A stretch of 64,000 nt of DNA from NCBI GenBank assembly GCA_944376795.1, contig CALWDW010000052.1, positions 1-64,000 on the forward strand, in the 5' to 3' direction. Both the position numbers and the translations under genes were made by a program. How positions within the stretch are numbered: position 1 is the stretch's first letter; the number at the start of each line of letters is the position of its first letter. This stretch comes from an uncultured Christensenellaceae bacterium (GTDB taxonomy: Bacteria; Bacillota; Clostridia; Christensenellales; UMGS416). The notes beneath the pieces are model-generated. The model searched no databases. It saw nothing but the letters and a program-made list of their open reading frames with translations, and was not told where the DNA came from. Shown here piece by piece: positions 9,489-18,609 of this stretch.

Positions 9489-11618
9489 CTACTCTATGAC
9501 CACGACTTCGTGATCGACCAGCTTCTCTATCGGAAAGGACACCTCTCCATTGGCTGCATCCAGGTCATACGTGCCGCCGGATACAAGCAGACGCAGATGT
9601 GCCTGCCCGGTACGCCAAGGAAGCGATACACGCAGCCCGTAAACCGGAAGCAAACGGTGACAGTATCCCGGCTGCACATCGCACCCGGACAGATTGACCA
9701 GGTGCAGGATGCGGCGCTCCCCTTGTGCATACAGACTGACATCCACAAACCCATCCCCTTCAACCCGCACGGGCAGCTCCCCATCCAGCGTCCAGCGGAT
9801 GGCATTCTCCAGCAGCCGGCCATGGTCGGGCAGGCGGTCCCGTCCAAAGCATCGATCTATGTCTGCCGCAAAATACACGACCCGGGACCCGTTAGGCAGC
9901 TCACCGGCAAAAATGGGATGCACCGCGTCATCAATCTCACGAATCCATGAGAATTCCGGGGGATAAATTGGAAAGGGTTTAACAAATCCTCCCATCGGAA
10001 CAAGCGTTCCTGAAGATACCGTCTCCCGGAGCCCGCCGCCAAAGCCCAGGATCTCCGTCATGGAGAAACCATCCCAAATGGGGTGCCTTTCCTGGGGCAG
10101 ATGCAGATAGGTATGCGCCTGGGGATGCTCCCAATCAGACGGCTGGGCCGTAAAAGCGCCATAGACTCTGCCCGTCTCGGACAAGCCCAGCACATCCCAA
10201 AGCTTTCTGCGGGAACGGGGCTGTCCGTCTTCATCCAGCGTAGCGGTTCCTCCGGTGAGGATGAGATTCCCTCCCTGTTCCAAATACCTGCAGACGCTGT
10301 CCTCCTGCTCCTCGGTCATGGCGGCTACGTCCGGAAGGATGAGTGTACGGACCCGCGAAGCATAGCGGGCTATATCATCCACATGGATCGGCAAAAAGGG
10401 GATCCTCCCCTCATGGAGCGCCAACGTAAATCCGCGCCACGGCAGCGCCACCCGCTCCCTTGCCTGATCCCTGCCGTAGAAATCCGCATTGGTCTGGCTC
10501 CAAACCAGCCCCACATTGGCCAAGCTCACCCTATCATAGAGGTAGGGCTCATGCTGTGCATGCCAGCGGAAAAGCGGCACCGGCGTCTCAAACTGCCGGC
10601 GGTCCCATTCGCCGCCGCCAATGTGATGGTACCAAGGAGAAATCCCTCCCGCGACACCGCTGACCATCCACATTTGGGTCTCCTGCCAGGGATTCGCCGC
10701 CAAGCGGAAGGTACGGCGTCCCCGCACATAGTTGGCAAAGCTCTCCGGCACGACCACCTGCTCCTGTGCGGCCAGGCGAAGCAGCATGCCGTTATCATGG
10801 TTTTGCTCAAAGCCATTGAGTCCATCCCGGGACTGATGATCGCTGAAAATAACCTTCGAACGGCTGCACAGCGCCTTGAGATCTCCAAAGGATCCGCCGG
10901 CATTGACGGGATCCCCATTGAGCATTCCCAGCCACAGGCAGTCCTCCCCGCCCTCCCGCTGGGTTACTTCGTTAAAAAGGTCCCAATTCTCCGTGCGGCA
11001 GTCGTAGCTCCAGCGGATCCAAGCACGGTATACGGGATTCTCCCAGTCCGGAGCGTCCGGCAGGTCGAGACCGGTTTTCTCTCGGAAAGCCTTGCGGCAG
11101 TTCTCACAGTAGCAGATCTGTCCCCGTCCCAGTCCCTTCCAGCTGTTGTCGGCAAAACCTTCGGGATGATACCGCTGGATGATCTCCGTCAGCACGGCGG
11201 GAATATACTCCTTATAATACCCGCTGTTAACACAGGAAAAATACCGCCCCTGGGACATGATCGGGTTGCCTTCCTTATCCCGGCAGAACCAATCCGGGTG
11301 TGCACGGAAAAAGTCCTCGGTGGCCCGGTTGATATCCATCCGCGCAATGACAGCCAAGCCCTCTTCCCGGGCCGCCTGGGCGAATTCGCCGAAATAATCC
11401 CCTTCACCCAGGGTCGCCGCCCTGTACTGCAGTCCAAAACGGCTGGGATAATAGGCTACAATCCCACCGCAGTTGACAATGACGCCCTGGATATGCGTAC
11501 GCTTCCACTGGCTGCGCCAGAAGTCAATATTGTGGCGGGCCGGGTCATCCTCCGTCAGGTTGGTCTGCCCCCAGCGCCGGACCCTTTGATACCAGGGAAG
11601 CTTTTTCGTCTCTTCCAT
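9489..11618 (-). CDS. Glycoside-hydrolase-like TIM-barrel protein, copy 2
   Basis: A 709-residue protein without signal peptide. The N-terminal ~350 residues look like a (beta/alpha)8 barrel of the hypothetical glycosyl hydrolase 6 / GH42-like type: VIVNCGGIVAYYPSR (about 46-60), ADNSWKGLG (156-164) and a CYC-ENC cysteine cluster (169-174). Residues about 370-480 resemble a beta-galactosidase trimerisation domain (glutamine-amidotransferase fold; LILPDVAAMTEEQ, GGNLILTGG). The ATG at 11618 has GGGAGG six bases upstream and is preferred to 11624. It begins 12 bases after a diverged paralog with the same architecture. Cytoplasmic location suggests action on imported oligosaccharides; catalytic residues cannot be assigned. 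Confidence 0.65.
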   Translation of the reverse strand: MEETKKLPWYQRVRRWGQTNLTEDDPARHNIDFWRSQWKRTHIQGVIVNCGGIVAYYPSRFGLQYRAATLGEGDYFGEFAQAAREEGLAVIARMDINRATEDFFRAHPDWFCRDKEGNPIMSQGRYFSCVNSGYYKEYIPAVLTEIIQRYHPEGFADNSWKGLGRGQICYCENCRKAFREKTGLDLPDAPDWENPVYRAWIRWSYDCRTENWDLFNEVTQREGGEDCLWLGMLNGDPVNAGGSFGDLKALCSRSKVIFSDHQSRDGLNGFEQNHDNGMLLRLAAQEQVVVPESFANYVRGRRTFRLAANPWQETQMWMVSGVAGGISPWYHHIGGGEWDRRQFETPVPLFRWHAQHEPYLYDRVSLANVGLVWSQTNADFYGRDQARERVALPWRGFTLALHEGRIPFLPIHVDDIARYASRVRTLILPDVAAMTEEQEDSVCRYLEQGGNLILTGGTATLDEDGQPRSRRKLWDVLGLSETGRVYGAFTAQPSDWEHPQAHTYLHLPQERHPIWDGFSMTEILGFGGGLRETVSSGTLVPMGGFVKPFPIYPPEFSWIREIDDAVHPIFAGELPNGSRVVYFAADIDRCFGRDRLPDHGRLLENAIRWTLDGELPVRVEGDGFVDVSLYAQGERRILHLVNLSGCDVQPGYCHRLLPVYGLRVSLPWRTGQAHLRLLVSGGTYDLDAANGEVSFPIEKLVDHEVVVIE

Positions 11619-11630
11619 GCCCATCCTCCC

Positions 11631-13637
11631 CTATTCTCCTTGGATAACCAGCGCCTCCCAAGCATCCAGCCGGGAAAGGCGGATGGCAGCCGATGACGCA
11701 TCCTGTTCCACAGAGAACTCCTGATTCTCCAACAGCGTTTGCACTCTTTTGCATCCCGGTAACTGCACCCGAATCTCAATATCCAAGAGGGGCGTCCGAT
11801 GATGCAGGGGCCGGGCACCGGCTCCATTCAGCAGCTGCACCACCAACGTTTTCTCCGTGCCATGGCACATAACATACAGCCCCTGCTTCCGGGTAACCTT
11901 CAGCTTGGGCGCAGGAAGCAGGATGCCCAGCAGATTGTCGCAAAGGAGAAGATGCTCCACCATGCCAATCTCATGATATAGGGTGGGGAGGGACACCATC
12001 AGCGCGGCTGCCTTCCCTTTTCCATAAGAATGCAGCGTACACAGCGGCAGCTGGGTATGCGCAACCCGGATGCTGGCCCTTTCCGGCGGTTTGCCGGCCA
12101 GCTGCGGCGGGTCAACAAAAGGCGGAACCAGTGTCGCCAGGGTTTGGGCCTCCCCAACTCGCGAGTACACAACCTCTCCCCGTACCCCTACCAAAGGCGT
12201 ATTTTCCAGTCCGCCTTGCGCCAATGCGGCGCCATCCTCTTCAAAACGCCAATATGCGGCCGCCAATGCTTTGCTATGGTGCTGATACCGCTGCAGGCCC
12301 AGAATGTCGTACAGCATGTCCAAATGATCGGGAATGTCCCCTTCATACAGCAGGCAGCCGCCGCCGGACACATAGGCCTCCAATTCCAAGAGGACCGGCT
12401 CTGTCAAAGAGAATTCCCGCGGCACGATAACCACAGGATACTCCGCCATATGGGCCAGTGTCAGGGTATCCCGCTCCAGCAGGACAAAAGGCCGCTGGCT
12501 GTCCGCAAGAATATCCATCCATCCCTTGGATGGATGAAAATGATCCCAAAGCACAGCAATCTGTGCAAAGGGACGCGTTCCCTCCAGCGCCGGAAAGATC
12601 TTGTGGGCGCAGCGGTTGGCGCGCTCCACACAGCCAAGAATGCGTTTATCATAAATCGTATCCGGAATTCCCGTCACCGAGTGCACCAAGGTCCAGCCGC
12701 CGGACACAATCTGGCTTAGCCAAAAATCATATTCCGCTTCCGGGATTCCCACGTGCCGCCAATCCAGCCCCGGCGCCGAGTGCACAAATCCCCATACCGG
12801 CGCGTCCTCCGTCTTATAGCTCTCAATGTGCTTCATGCTTACCTGGGGCATCCACACGTCGGCCAATTCCTCGGAAAGGGAGTCCCTCGTTTCCGCGCAG
12901 ATGATTTCCGCCGGATGTGCATTCTCCACCAGCGGCCGCTCCTCGCTATAGAGAACCAAGGGTGTCCCCGGCCGCGCCTCCTGGATTGCCTTATGAAGCA
13001 GCAGGGTATTCTCGCGATACAGGTAGCTGTGCCAGTCAGGGGCCAGTTCCCGTGCCTCCTCCGGCATCGCAACTCCATAGCGTGCGCGGTAAAGGCGGCG
13101 GCAGTGATCGCACCAGCAGTCTCGCGGATGTGGCCAATTGAAAAAGACGCCGTCTATATCATAGCGGCGCAGCGACTCCTGCAGCACAGGCACTGCCACC
13201 GCATCTCCGCAGTAGGGAGAATTGATGCATGTGGCATAGAGCAAATCCCAAGGGCCGGGACGCTTTTCACCGGCCAGCGTGCTTTCCCGCTGCGGCGTCT
13301 GGGTAAACCACTCAGGATACAGGGCATAGACATCATCATGAGCCAGGCTGAAATCATAGCGGGCAATAAAGCGAAGGCCGGCCGCATGGCATGCATCGAT
13401 TACTTCCTGCAGCAGATCCCGATCCTGGGGCAGGAATTCGTTGATGTGGTGGCATGGCACGGCACTGGGATACCAGGCATAGATGCCCCCCACGTTGAAA
13501 AGCAGAGCATCTGCATCCAGCTCACAAATCTGCTGCACCAGCCGCTCCGGATTGATTTTCGAGGTATCGGCTGCCTGCAGATTGGTCTGTACAATAACCA
13601 GCCTATTCTTCCACCAAGGTCTGGATGGTTCTGTCAT
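11631..13637 (-). CDS. Glycoside-hydrolase-like TIM-barrel protein, copy 1
   Basis: A 668-residue paralog of the next gene. The barrel region shows LLFNVGGIYAWYPSA (about 45-59), FIARYDFSLAHDD (90-102), DGVFFNWPHPR (162-172) and CWC-DHC (174-179). The middle has a trimerisation-like domain (VVIVPREFSLTEP, YVSGGGCLLYEGD), and the end is a small beta domain. The start is ATG 13637, eight bases after AGGAG; an in-frame GTG at 13646 overlaps that site and is less likely. No signal peptide is visible, so it is probably cytoplasmic. The shared CxCxxC cluster suggests a structural metal. Substrate unknown. Confidence 0.65.
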   Translation of the reverse strand: MTEPSRPWWKNRLVIVQTNLQAADTSKINPERLVQQICELDADALLFNVGGIYAWYPSAVPCHHINEFLPQDRDLLQEVIDACHAAGLRFIARYDFSLAHDDVYALYPEWFTQTPQRESTLAGEKRPGPWDLLYATCINSPYCGDAVAVPVLQESLRRYDIDGVFFNWPHPRDCWCDHCRRLYRARYGVAMPEEARELAPDWHSYLYRENTLLLHKAIQEARPGTPLVLYSEERPLVENAHPAEIICAETRDSLSEELADVWMPQVSMKHIESYKTEDAPVWGFVHSAPGLDWRHVGIPEAEYDFWLSQIVSGGWTLVHSVTGIPDTIYDKRILGCVERANRCAHKIFPALEGTRPFAQIAVLWDHFHPSKGWMDILADSQRPFVLLERDTLTLAHMAEYPVVIVPREFSLTEPVLLELEAYVSGGGCLLYEGDIPDHLDMLYDILGLQRYQHHSKALAAAYWRFEEDGAALAQGGLENTPLVGVRGEVVYSRVGEAQTLATLVPPFVDPPQLAGKPPERASIRVAHTQLPLCTLHSYGKGKAAALMVSLPTLYHEIGMVEHLLLCDNLLGILLPAPKLKVTRKQGLYVMCHGTEKTLVVQLLNGAGARPLHHRTPLLDIEIRVQLPGCKRVQTLLENQEFSVEQDASSAAIRLSRLDAWEALVIQGE

Positions 13638-13741
13638 GATATTCACTCCTTATTTCAGAATGGAGCCGCGCTGCGCGAGAGTCCATGGGCAAACGAATAT
13701 TTATATAAGTATACAGGCAGTGATTCATATTGAAAATAGTA

Positions 13742-13803
13742 CGGATCCTCCACTTCTATGGTGTAGATTGACTCATTGCGTCTACACCCATGGGGAGGAT
13801 CCG
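13742..13803 (-). terminator. Terminator of the FHA-FtsW-PBP operon
   Basis: Long two-part hairpin: outer arms CGGATCCTCC (13742-13751) and GGAGGATCCG (13794-13803), inner arms ATGGTGTAGA and TCTACACCCAT with one bulged base. On the minus strand it is followed by TACTATTTTC. It lies five bases beyond the PBP stop codon. Confidence 0.7.
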
Positions 13804-13807
13804 CCTC

Positions 13808-15208
13808 TTAATATCCGCTCTGAATGGCTTCTGCAAAAACCGCACTGGCAATCGGCGCGGCCACGCTTCCCCCGCCGCCGCCGTTCTCGACCACCACGGC
13901 AATGGCAAGGGGATGATCGCTGTCCGCCACATACCCTATGAACCAAGCATGCGGGCTCTTGGAGCCGCCAACTTCTGCGGTTCCGGTTTTCCCTGCCACC
14001 TCATACCCCGCCACGGCGGCCTTTTTCCCGGTGCCGGACGCTACCGTTTCCAGCATCATTTCCTGAATCGTCTGGGCGGTGGCTGTGCTCATGTAGCGCT
14101 GATCGGTCATCGTGCTGCGCAGAAAACCCGTTACCGTATCGCTGCGCACCACCAACCTTGGTTCCTTGGCAATTCCTCCATTGGCAACAGCTCCGGCCAG
14201 CATCGCCATATGCAAGGGGGTCACGGTATCCGTGCTCTGTCCGATCGCCGACCAAGCCAGGTCGTAGTCATCCGAATAAGCATTCATCTCGTACCGGCTG
14301 CTGTACAGGGTCAGATCTTGGAACATAAAATCCTCATTAAATCCGGCCTTTTCCGCAGCCGCCGCCATATTGGCCCCGCCTACCTCCAGGCCCAGAGCCG
14401 CAAAGGCCGTATTGCAGGACTGGGCAAACGCCTCTACTAAGTTCACTTTACCGTGCACGCCGGAGCAGGTCACTACGCCGCCATCCACCTCGATGGATCC
14501 CGTGCACGCAAACTCCCATGTGGTGCTGATACCGGCACGCTCCAGCGCAGCAATGGCTGTAACCACCTTGAAGATACTGCCGGGAACATACCGTCCCTGG
14601 GTAGCGCGGTTGATCAGCACGGCATCCTCGCTGCTGAAATCCGCAATGGATTCTGCTCCTTCAATGGCCGAAGGGTCAAATCCCGGTGTGCTGGCAAGAG
14701 CCAGAATCTCTCCGGTCTTGTAGTTAATCAGAGCGATGGCGCCTTTCTGGCTCCCCAACTGGGATGCAGCCAGCGTTTGCAGTTCCACATCGATAGTCAA
14801 GGTCAGATCATTGCCTCGCACCGGTTCTTGCAGAAGCACCTGACGAATCTGCGAGAGGATATCCGCATTATAGCCCAGGAGGGTCGAAGCATGGAACGTC
14901 TCCGCCCCCGTAGGGCAGAAGCCGTACGCATCGCCTACCACATGGCAATACGCCTTCCGTACGGCTTTTCTTCCGTTGTAAATGCGGTTTCCCTGGTCAT
15001 CCGTCGTAGCAAGAGTAACGCCGTTTCGGTCCAAAATATCGCCGGGAGTCACCAGTGCGCGCTGCTCACGGAGCCGGGGATTGTAAGGGCTGTTGACCCA
15101 TCGCCCGCCGTAGATTGCAGTATTGTATACCAGCGACACCACCAGCACCACAAAGAGGGTGATAAACACGGCGGCAATGAACCAAATATTCCGTCGCACT
15201 TCCTTCAT
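13808..15208 (-). CDS. pbpA: Penicillin-binding protein 2 (class B transpeptidase)
   Basis: Peptidoglycan DD-transpeptidase, 466 residues, anchored by one N-terminal membrane segment (about 8-28) with the catalytic domain outside. The active-site motifs are intact: S211-I-F-K214, S264-C-N266 and K407-T-G-T410. The short N-terminal region without a PASTA domain matches the compact PbpA type of actinobacteria and Clostridia rather than FtsI. Its start overlaps the end of the upstream SEDS gene by four bases, so the glycosyltransferase and its transpeptidase partner are translationally coupled, as expected for a FtsW/RodA-bPBP complex. Confidence 0.92.
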   Translation of the reverse strand: MKEVRRNIWFIAAVFITLFVVLVVSLVYNTAIYGGRWVNSPYNPRLREQRALVTPGDILDRNGVTLATTDDQGNRIYNGRKAVRKAYCHVVGDAYGFCPTGAETFHASTLLGYNADILSQIRQVLLQEPVRGNDLTLTIDVELQTLAASQLGSQKGAIALINYKTGEILALASTPGFDPSAIEGAESIADFSSEDAVLINRATQGRYVPGSIFKVVTAIAALERAGISTTWEFACTGSIEVDGGVVTCSGVHGKVNLVEAFAQSCNTAFAALGLEVGGANMAAAAEKAGFNEDFMFQDLTLYSSRYEMNAYSDDYDLAWSAIGQSTDTVTPLHMAMLAGAVANGGIAKEPRLVVRSDTVTGFLRSTMTDQRYMSTATAQTIQEMMLETVASGTGKKAAVAGYEVAGKTGTAEVGGSKSPHAWFIGYVADSDHPLAIAVVVENGGGGGSVAAPIASAVFAEAIQSGY

Positions 15209-16521
15209 ACGTCATCCTCCTGGTAATTGTCGTCGCCATCCTCCTCATCCCACTCTTCCTCGTCATAAGCTTCGTCCAGGGTTTCCGCGTCGGCACGCCC
15301 ATTCTCTTGGGAAACGGCCAGCAGAATCCCCATCAGCATCATGGTGGAAAGCATCGACGATCCGCCGTAACTGACCAGGGGCAGCGTCACGCCGGTCAGG
15401 GGGATCAGCTTAATGACGCCGCCAATGATGATGAAGCTCTGCAGTGCAATCATCACCGTAACCCCAAGCGCCAGCAGCGCATGGAAGGCATTATTGGCCC
15501 GGCGAGCAATGGCGGCCCCACGAAAGACCAGCAGTACGTACAGGCCGATGAGCAAAACGCCGAAGAGGATCCCGAATTCCTCGCTGATCACAGCAAAGAT
15601 ATAGTCAGTGCGGTACGCGGGAATATATTTGGGACTCCCCAGGCCCAAGCCGCTGCCAAATACCCCGCCGCTGACCAGCGCCATGAGCCCCTGTACGATC
15701 TGGTACCCTCCGTCATCCACCATGCTCCACGGGTTCTGCCACACCGCGACGCGCAGCCGTACGTGGTCAAAGAGCTTATAGCTTATTACGCCGCCTACGG
15801 CCAAAGCACCCAGGCCCGCGCCCAAATAGCCCCAATTGCTGGTAGCTACGTAGAGGAGCAGCAAAAACGTCATATAAAACAGCAGTGCCGCGCCCAAATC
15901 CTTCTGCAGTACAAGGAGAATCACACTGATTCCCACGAAAGCAAACAGCGGCGTATATCCCCAAAATCGTCGTTTTTCTCGCAGATAGCAGGCCAGCACG
16001 AAAACAAGGGCCACCTTTGCAAACTCCGAAGGCTGCAGGGTAAAGCTTCCAATCTCAATCCAGTTGCGCGCTCCACGGGTGACGGTACCAAAAACCATCG
16101 CCACACCCAGAAGCAGCAAACCAGCCGAAAAGTAGAGCCACCGCCTTCCTTCGTGAAGCCAGCCGCTCTGGAAGATGCCGATAATCACGGCCATTGCCAC
16201 TAGGCCTATGGTAAAGAACAGCATTTGCTTAACCGCGATCTGAGCGTTGAGACGGTACTGCATCACGATCCCCACCGCAAAGAGGGTATTATACAGGATC
16301 ATAACATACCGGTCGATATAGCGAAACAGCGCCGGAAGCAGCCAATATTGCAGAATCAGAAGAAACAGAGCGCCTGCCATCAGGATAATACCCATAGGGT
16401 CAATAAGATGCTCTGCAAGGCCCAGTGCTCCCTCGCGTATGGAAAGAATCGCAAAACCAAAAACTTCAAACAGCGCAATAAGCATAAAGGGGGCGCCGCT
16501 GCGTCTTGAAATCGATAGCAT
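15205..16521 (-). CDS. SEDS peptidoglycan glycosyltransferase (FtsW/RodA/SpoVE family)
   Basis: Polytopic membrane enzyme of 438 residues that polymerises lipid II into glycan strands. Family signatures include PSEFAKVALV (about 165-174), the LQKDLGAALL segment (about 200-209) carrying the catalytic Asp, and the late LIPLTGVTLPLVSYGGSS (about 373-390). The extreme C-terminus is unusually acidic (runs of D and E over about 30 residues). It sits between an FHA gene and the class B PBP. Whether it serves division or elongation cannot be told from sequence. Confidence 0.92.
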   Translation of the reverse strand: MLSISRRSGAPFMLIALFEVFGFAILSIREGALGLAEHLIDPMGIILMAGALFLLILQYWLLPALFRYIDRYVMILYNTLFAVGIVMQYRLNAQIAVKQMLFFTIGLVAMAVIIGIFQSGWLHEGRRWLYFSAGLLLLGVAMVFGTVTRGARNWIEIGSFTLQPSEFAKVALVFVLACYLREKRRFWGYTPLFAFVGISVILLVLQKDLGAALLFYMTFLLLLYVATSNWGYLGAGLGALAVGGVISYKLFDHVRLRVAVWQNPWSMVDDGGYQIVQGLMALVSGGVFGSGLGLGSPKYIPAYRTDYIFAVISEEFGILFGVLLIGLYVLLVFRGAAIARRANNAFHALLALGVTVMIALQSFIIIGGVIKLIPLTGVTLPLVSYGGSSMLSTMMLMGILLAVSQENGRADAETLDEAYDEEEWDEEDGDDNYQEDDV

Positions 16522-16523
16522 CG

Positions 16524-16961
16524 CTATTCCTCCTCATCCCACAGCCGCAGTCGCAGCGTCACATTGCCCAACTGAATCAGATCACCGTCATGCACACAGG
16601 TTTTGCGGGAAATCGTTTGTCCATTCACCCGGAGGGGCCGCCTTCCGTTCATGCTGTAGAGGATCCATCCATCCCTTCCCCAATAGAGATGGACGCCAAC
16701 GGGTGCCACCGATCGGTGCAGCAAGGTAATATCACAGCGCCGGGAACGCCCAATCACATTGTCCCGGGTAATACCGTAGTGAATGCTCTCCCCGCCGCGC
16801 ACCGTTTCCAGTACCCCGCAGTATGCGCTGTCGCCCGGCCTCCTGGCCCACCGATGCTCCTGCACAGCCAGGGACACCATTCGGAAAAAGAGAACCGCCA
16901 AAATCAGGATAAATACATAGCGGAAGCTCGTGGCAAGAAGATTATACAAGGATTCTGTCAT
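16524..16961 (-). CDS. Membrane-anchored FHA domain protein
   Basis: A 145-residue protein with one N-terminal transmembrane segment (about 8-28) and a C-terminal FHA domain (about 60-140; VIGRSRRCDITLL, HLYWGRDGWILYSMNG, VNGQTI). FHA domains normally bind phosphothreonine. Here the Gly-Arg of strand 3 is kept, but the usual S-R-x-H loop reads SVAPVGVHL, so the second phosphate contact looks altered. It is the first gene of the operon, three bases from ftsW-like. In actinobacteria FHA proteins sit with FtsW, PbpA and the Ser/Thr kinase PknB; no kinase gene is next to this copy. Confidence 0.85.
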   Translation of the reverse strand: MTESLYNLLATSFRYVFILILAVLFFRMVSLAVQEHRWARRPGDSAYCGVLETVRGGESIHYGITRDNVIGRSRRCDITLLHRSVAPVGVHLYWGRDGWILYSMNGRRPLRVNGQTISRKTCVHDGDLIQLGNVTLRLRLWDEEE

Positions 16962-16987
16962 GGCCCCACCTCCTTATCGGATACCCC

Positions 16988-17016
16988 ATTATACCATCCT
17001 GCAGGGAAAATTACAA
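16988..17016 (-). promoter_or_regulatory. sigma-A promoter of the FHA-FtsW-PBP operon
   Basis: Minus-strand TTGTAA (17016-17011), a 17-base spacer and TATAAT (16993-16988), 27 bases upstream of the FHA start codon, which is preceded by AAGGAGG. Confidence 0.8.
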
Positions 17017-17160
17017 AAAGCAGCCCTTCCCTTCCTTGCATTCTTGGAAATAGGACGATGCATCCCGTTATAGAATTCCCTTGCAAAGGAAGGTGTTTCC
17101 AGTCCATGCCATTGTTTCATTTGAGACAACTTCATTTGCCATGATAGGATAATTCTCAAT

Positions 17161-17484
17161 AATGCATTCTTTAATAAGTTTGCATAATCCGCAAAAAAAT
17201 GAGAAGGGGCTTCTCTTTTCTCATCAGCCGGAGGCGTCGCTGCAAACCGGAAAGCAAAAGCCCCAGTTCGGCATACAGCATCGCCAGAATCTTCTCTCCA
17301 TCCAGCTTCGAATCTTCTCTACGCCTTCGGGAAGCGGAAGCTCCCGGTCGCTGAAAACGATATCCGCCTTCTCCAGCTGCTCTACAGCCTCCGAAGCCGG
17401 CATCCGTGCAAAGTTGTATGCTGTCCTACCCGGTTCCTCGATGCTGTAGTGAGGCAGCCGCTGCACCAATACCAGAATCTTCTC
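17161..17484 (-). pseudogene. Possible remnant of an unidentified gene cut by an IS
   Basis: A minus-strand frame free of stops (ILVLVQRLPHYSIEEP, then ARMPASEAVEQLEKADIVFS) reads like real protein but has no plausible start, because it meets the IS3 relic near 17485. At about 17300 the frame appears to shift: an adjacent frame continues as GEKILAMLYAELGLLLSGL and ends at 17161. The bases GAGAAGATTC occur twice about 20 bases apart at the break, consistent with a small duplication causing the shift. I do not recognise the family. Confidence 0.3.
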
Positions 17485-17990
17485 AACCAAGATTTCACGC
17501 AGAAGCACCGAACCGCAAATGGGTGACCGATATTTCCTATATTCAAACCAAACAGAGCATATTATATCTGTCCATGACCTGGGATCTGTATGACAACAGC
17601 ATTGCGGCCTGCAAGACCGCAACACCGCAAACGGTAGACCTGGTACTGGACACCATCCGCCAGGCAGTGCGCAGAGAAAAAAAGGTCACCGCGGAGTTGC
17701 ATCTCCACAGCGACCAAGGCTTTCCATACGCATCCCAAGCATATTTTAAGCTGACTAAACAATACGGCATTACGCCTTCGATGCCAAGACGTGGGAGCCC
17801 TTACGACAACGCAATGGCGGAAAATCTCCTTTTCATCCTCAAAACAGAATGCATCTGCCGCCACAAACCGGCTGCCTTCTTAGAAGCGAACGAGATGATT
17901 GACCGCTGCATCCATTTTAACAATTCCCAGCACATTCAAAGCAAAACAGGAATGGCGCCGCTAACGCTGCGCCATTCCTACTCAAACTGA
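17481..17990 (+). pseudogene. Truncated IS3-family transposase (OrfB, integrase core)
   Basis: About 170 residues of an IS3-type OrfB. The recognisable sequence starts at FHAEAPNRKWVTDISYI (first catalytic Asp near 17532), continues through LHSDQGFPY (second Asp) and NAMAENLLFILKTE (catalytic Glu region), and ends with FNNSQHIQSKTGMAPLTLR. The helix-turn-helix half and OrfA are absent and no ribosome binding site precedes the frame, so it is a 5'-truncated relic. Terminal inverted repeats were not identified. It abuts a broken minus-strand frame. Confidence 0.8.
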
Positions 17991-18078
17991 ATATTCCTGC
18001 ACCAGTGGCTTTTCTGTACTGTCCGCACAATCTGGTTCGTTTCACCTTCCGCATGCTTTCCCTGCGAGGCGCTGTGGG

Positions 18079-18600
18079 TTATTCCACAAAAACCGCAGCA
18101 TACCAGTTCTGCTCCTCCTGCCCGGGATCCGTGAGGGTATAGATCGGAAGCCCCAGCCTGCGAACTGTGGCAAAAACATCGATCCCCACACTGTGAAAAG
18201 CCGGACGGGCCTTTTTAGGAAACCGGCAGGGAGCGCCATCGTGCCCTGCACAGCGGGCGCATAGGCCGCAGTCGCTCATGGAGAAAGCAAAGTAATAGCC
18301 GCTCTCAAAAGCCAGCCGCTCTAGCTCCAGGCTGACCTGTTGATTGGTATGCTTATCATGGGCGTGGACAATAATCCCCCAAGTGTAGCGGGTCAGCATC
18401 TCCCGGTACATTTCCAAGGTAACCTCGGGATGTTCGGATGGGCAGGTATGCCCCTTTCCCCAGTCGTCACAGCCATACATGCACTTGAGCAGCGTACGAG
18501 GATCATAGACGATATCCTCCCGCACAAAGGGCACCGCATCTACTGCACCAAGCTCCAGGGCCTTGGCGATCAGTTCCTCTTTTGTCAGTTTCTCTCGCAT
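18079..18600 (-). CDS. DUF2284 cysteine-rich metal-binding protein
   Basis: A 173-residue soluble protein of the DUF2284 family (predicted metal-binding). Cysteines cluster in CMYGCDDWGKGHTCP (about 40-55) and DCGLCARC-AGHDGAPC (about 115-131), followed by the family's KKARPAFHSVGIDV segment. Function is not established; the cysteine spacing fits an Fe-S cluster or zinc site. It lies nine bases downstream of a J-domain gene whose product also ends in a cysteine-dense tail, and the two may be co-expressed. Confidence 0.85.
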   Translation of the reverse strand: MREKLTKEELIAKALELGAVDAVPFVREDIVYDPRTLLKCMYGCDDWGKGHTCPSEHPEVTLEMYREMLTRYTWGIIVHAHDKHTNQQVSLELERLAFESGYYFAFSMSDCGLCARCAGHDGAPCRFPKKARPAFHSVGIDVFATVRRLGLPIYTLTDPGQEEQNWYAAVFVE

Positions 18601-18609
18601 TGTTTCCTC

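Noticed and set aside
10083-11696. Large plus-strand frame of over 500 codons
   Set aside because: It is antisense to the glycoside-hydrolase-like gene, which has clear domains and a good ribosome binding site; long shadows are expected at this base composition.
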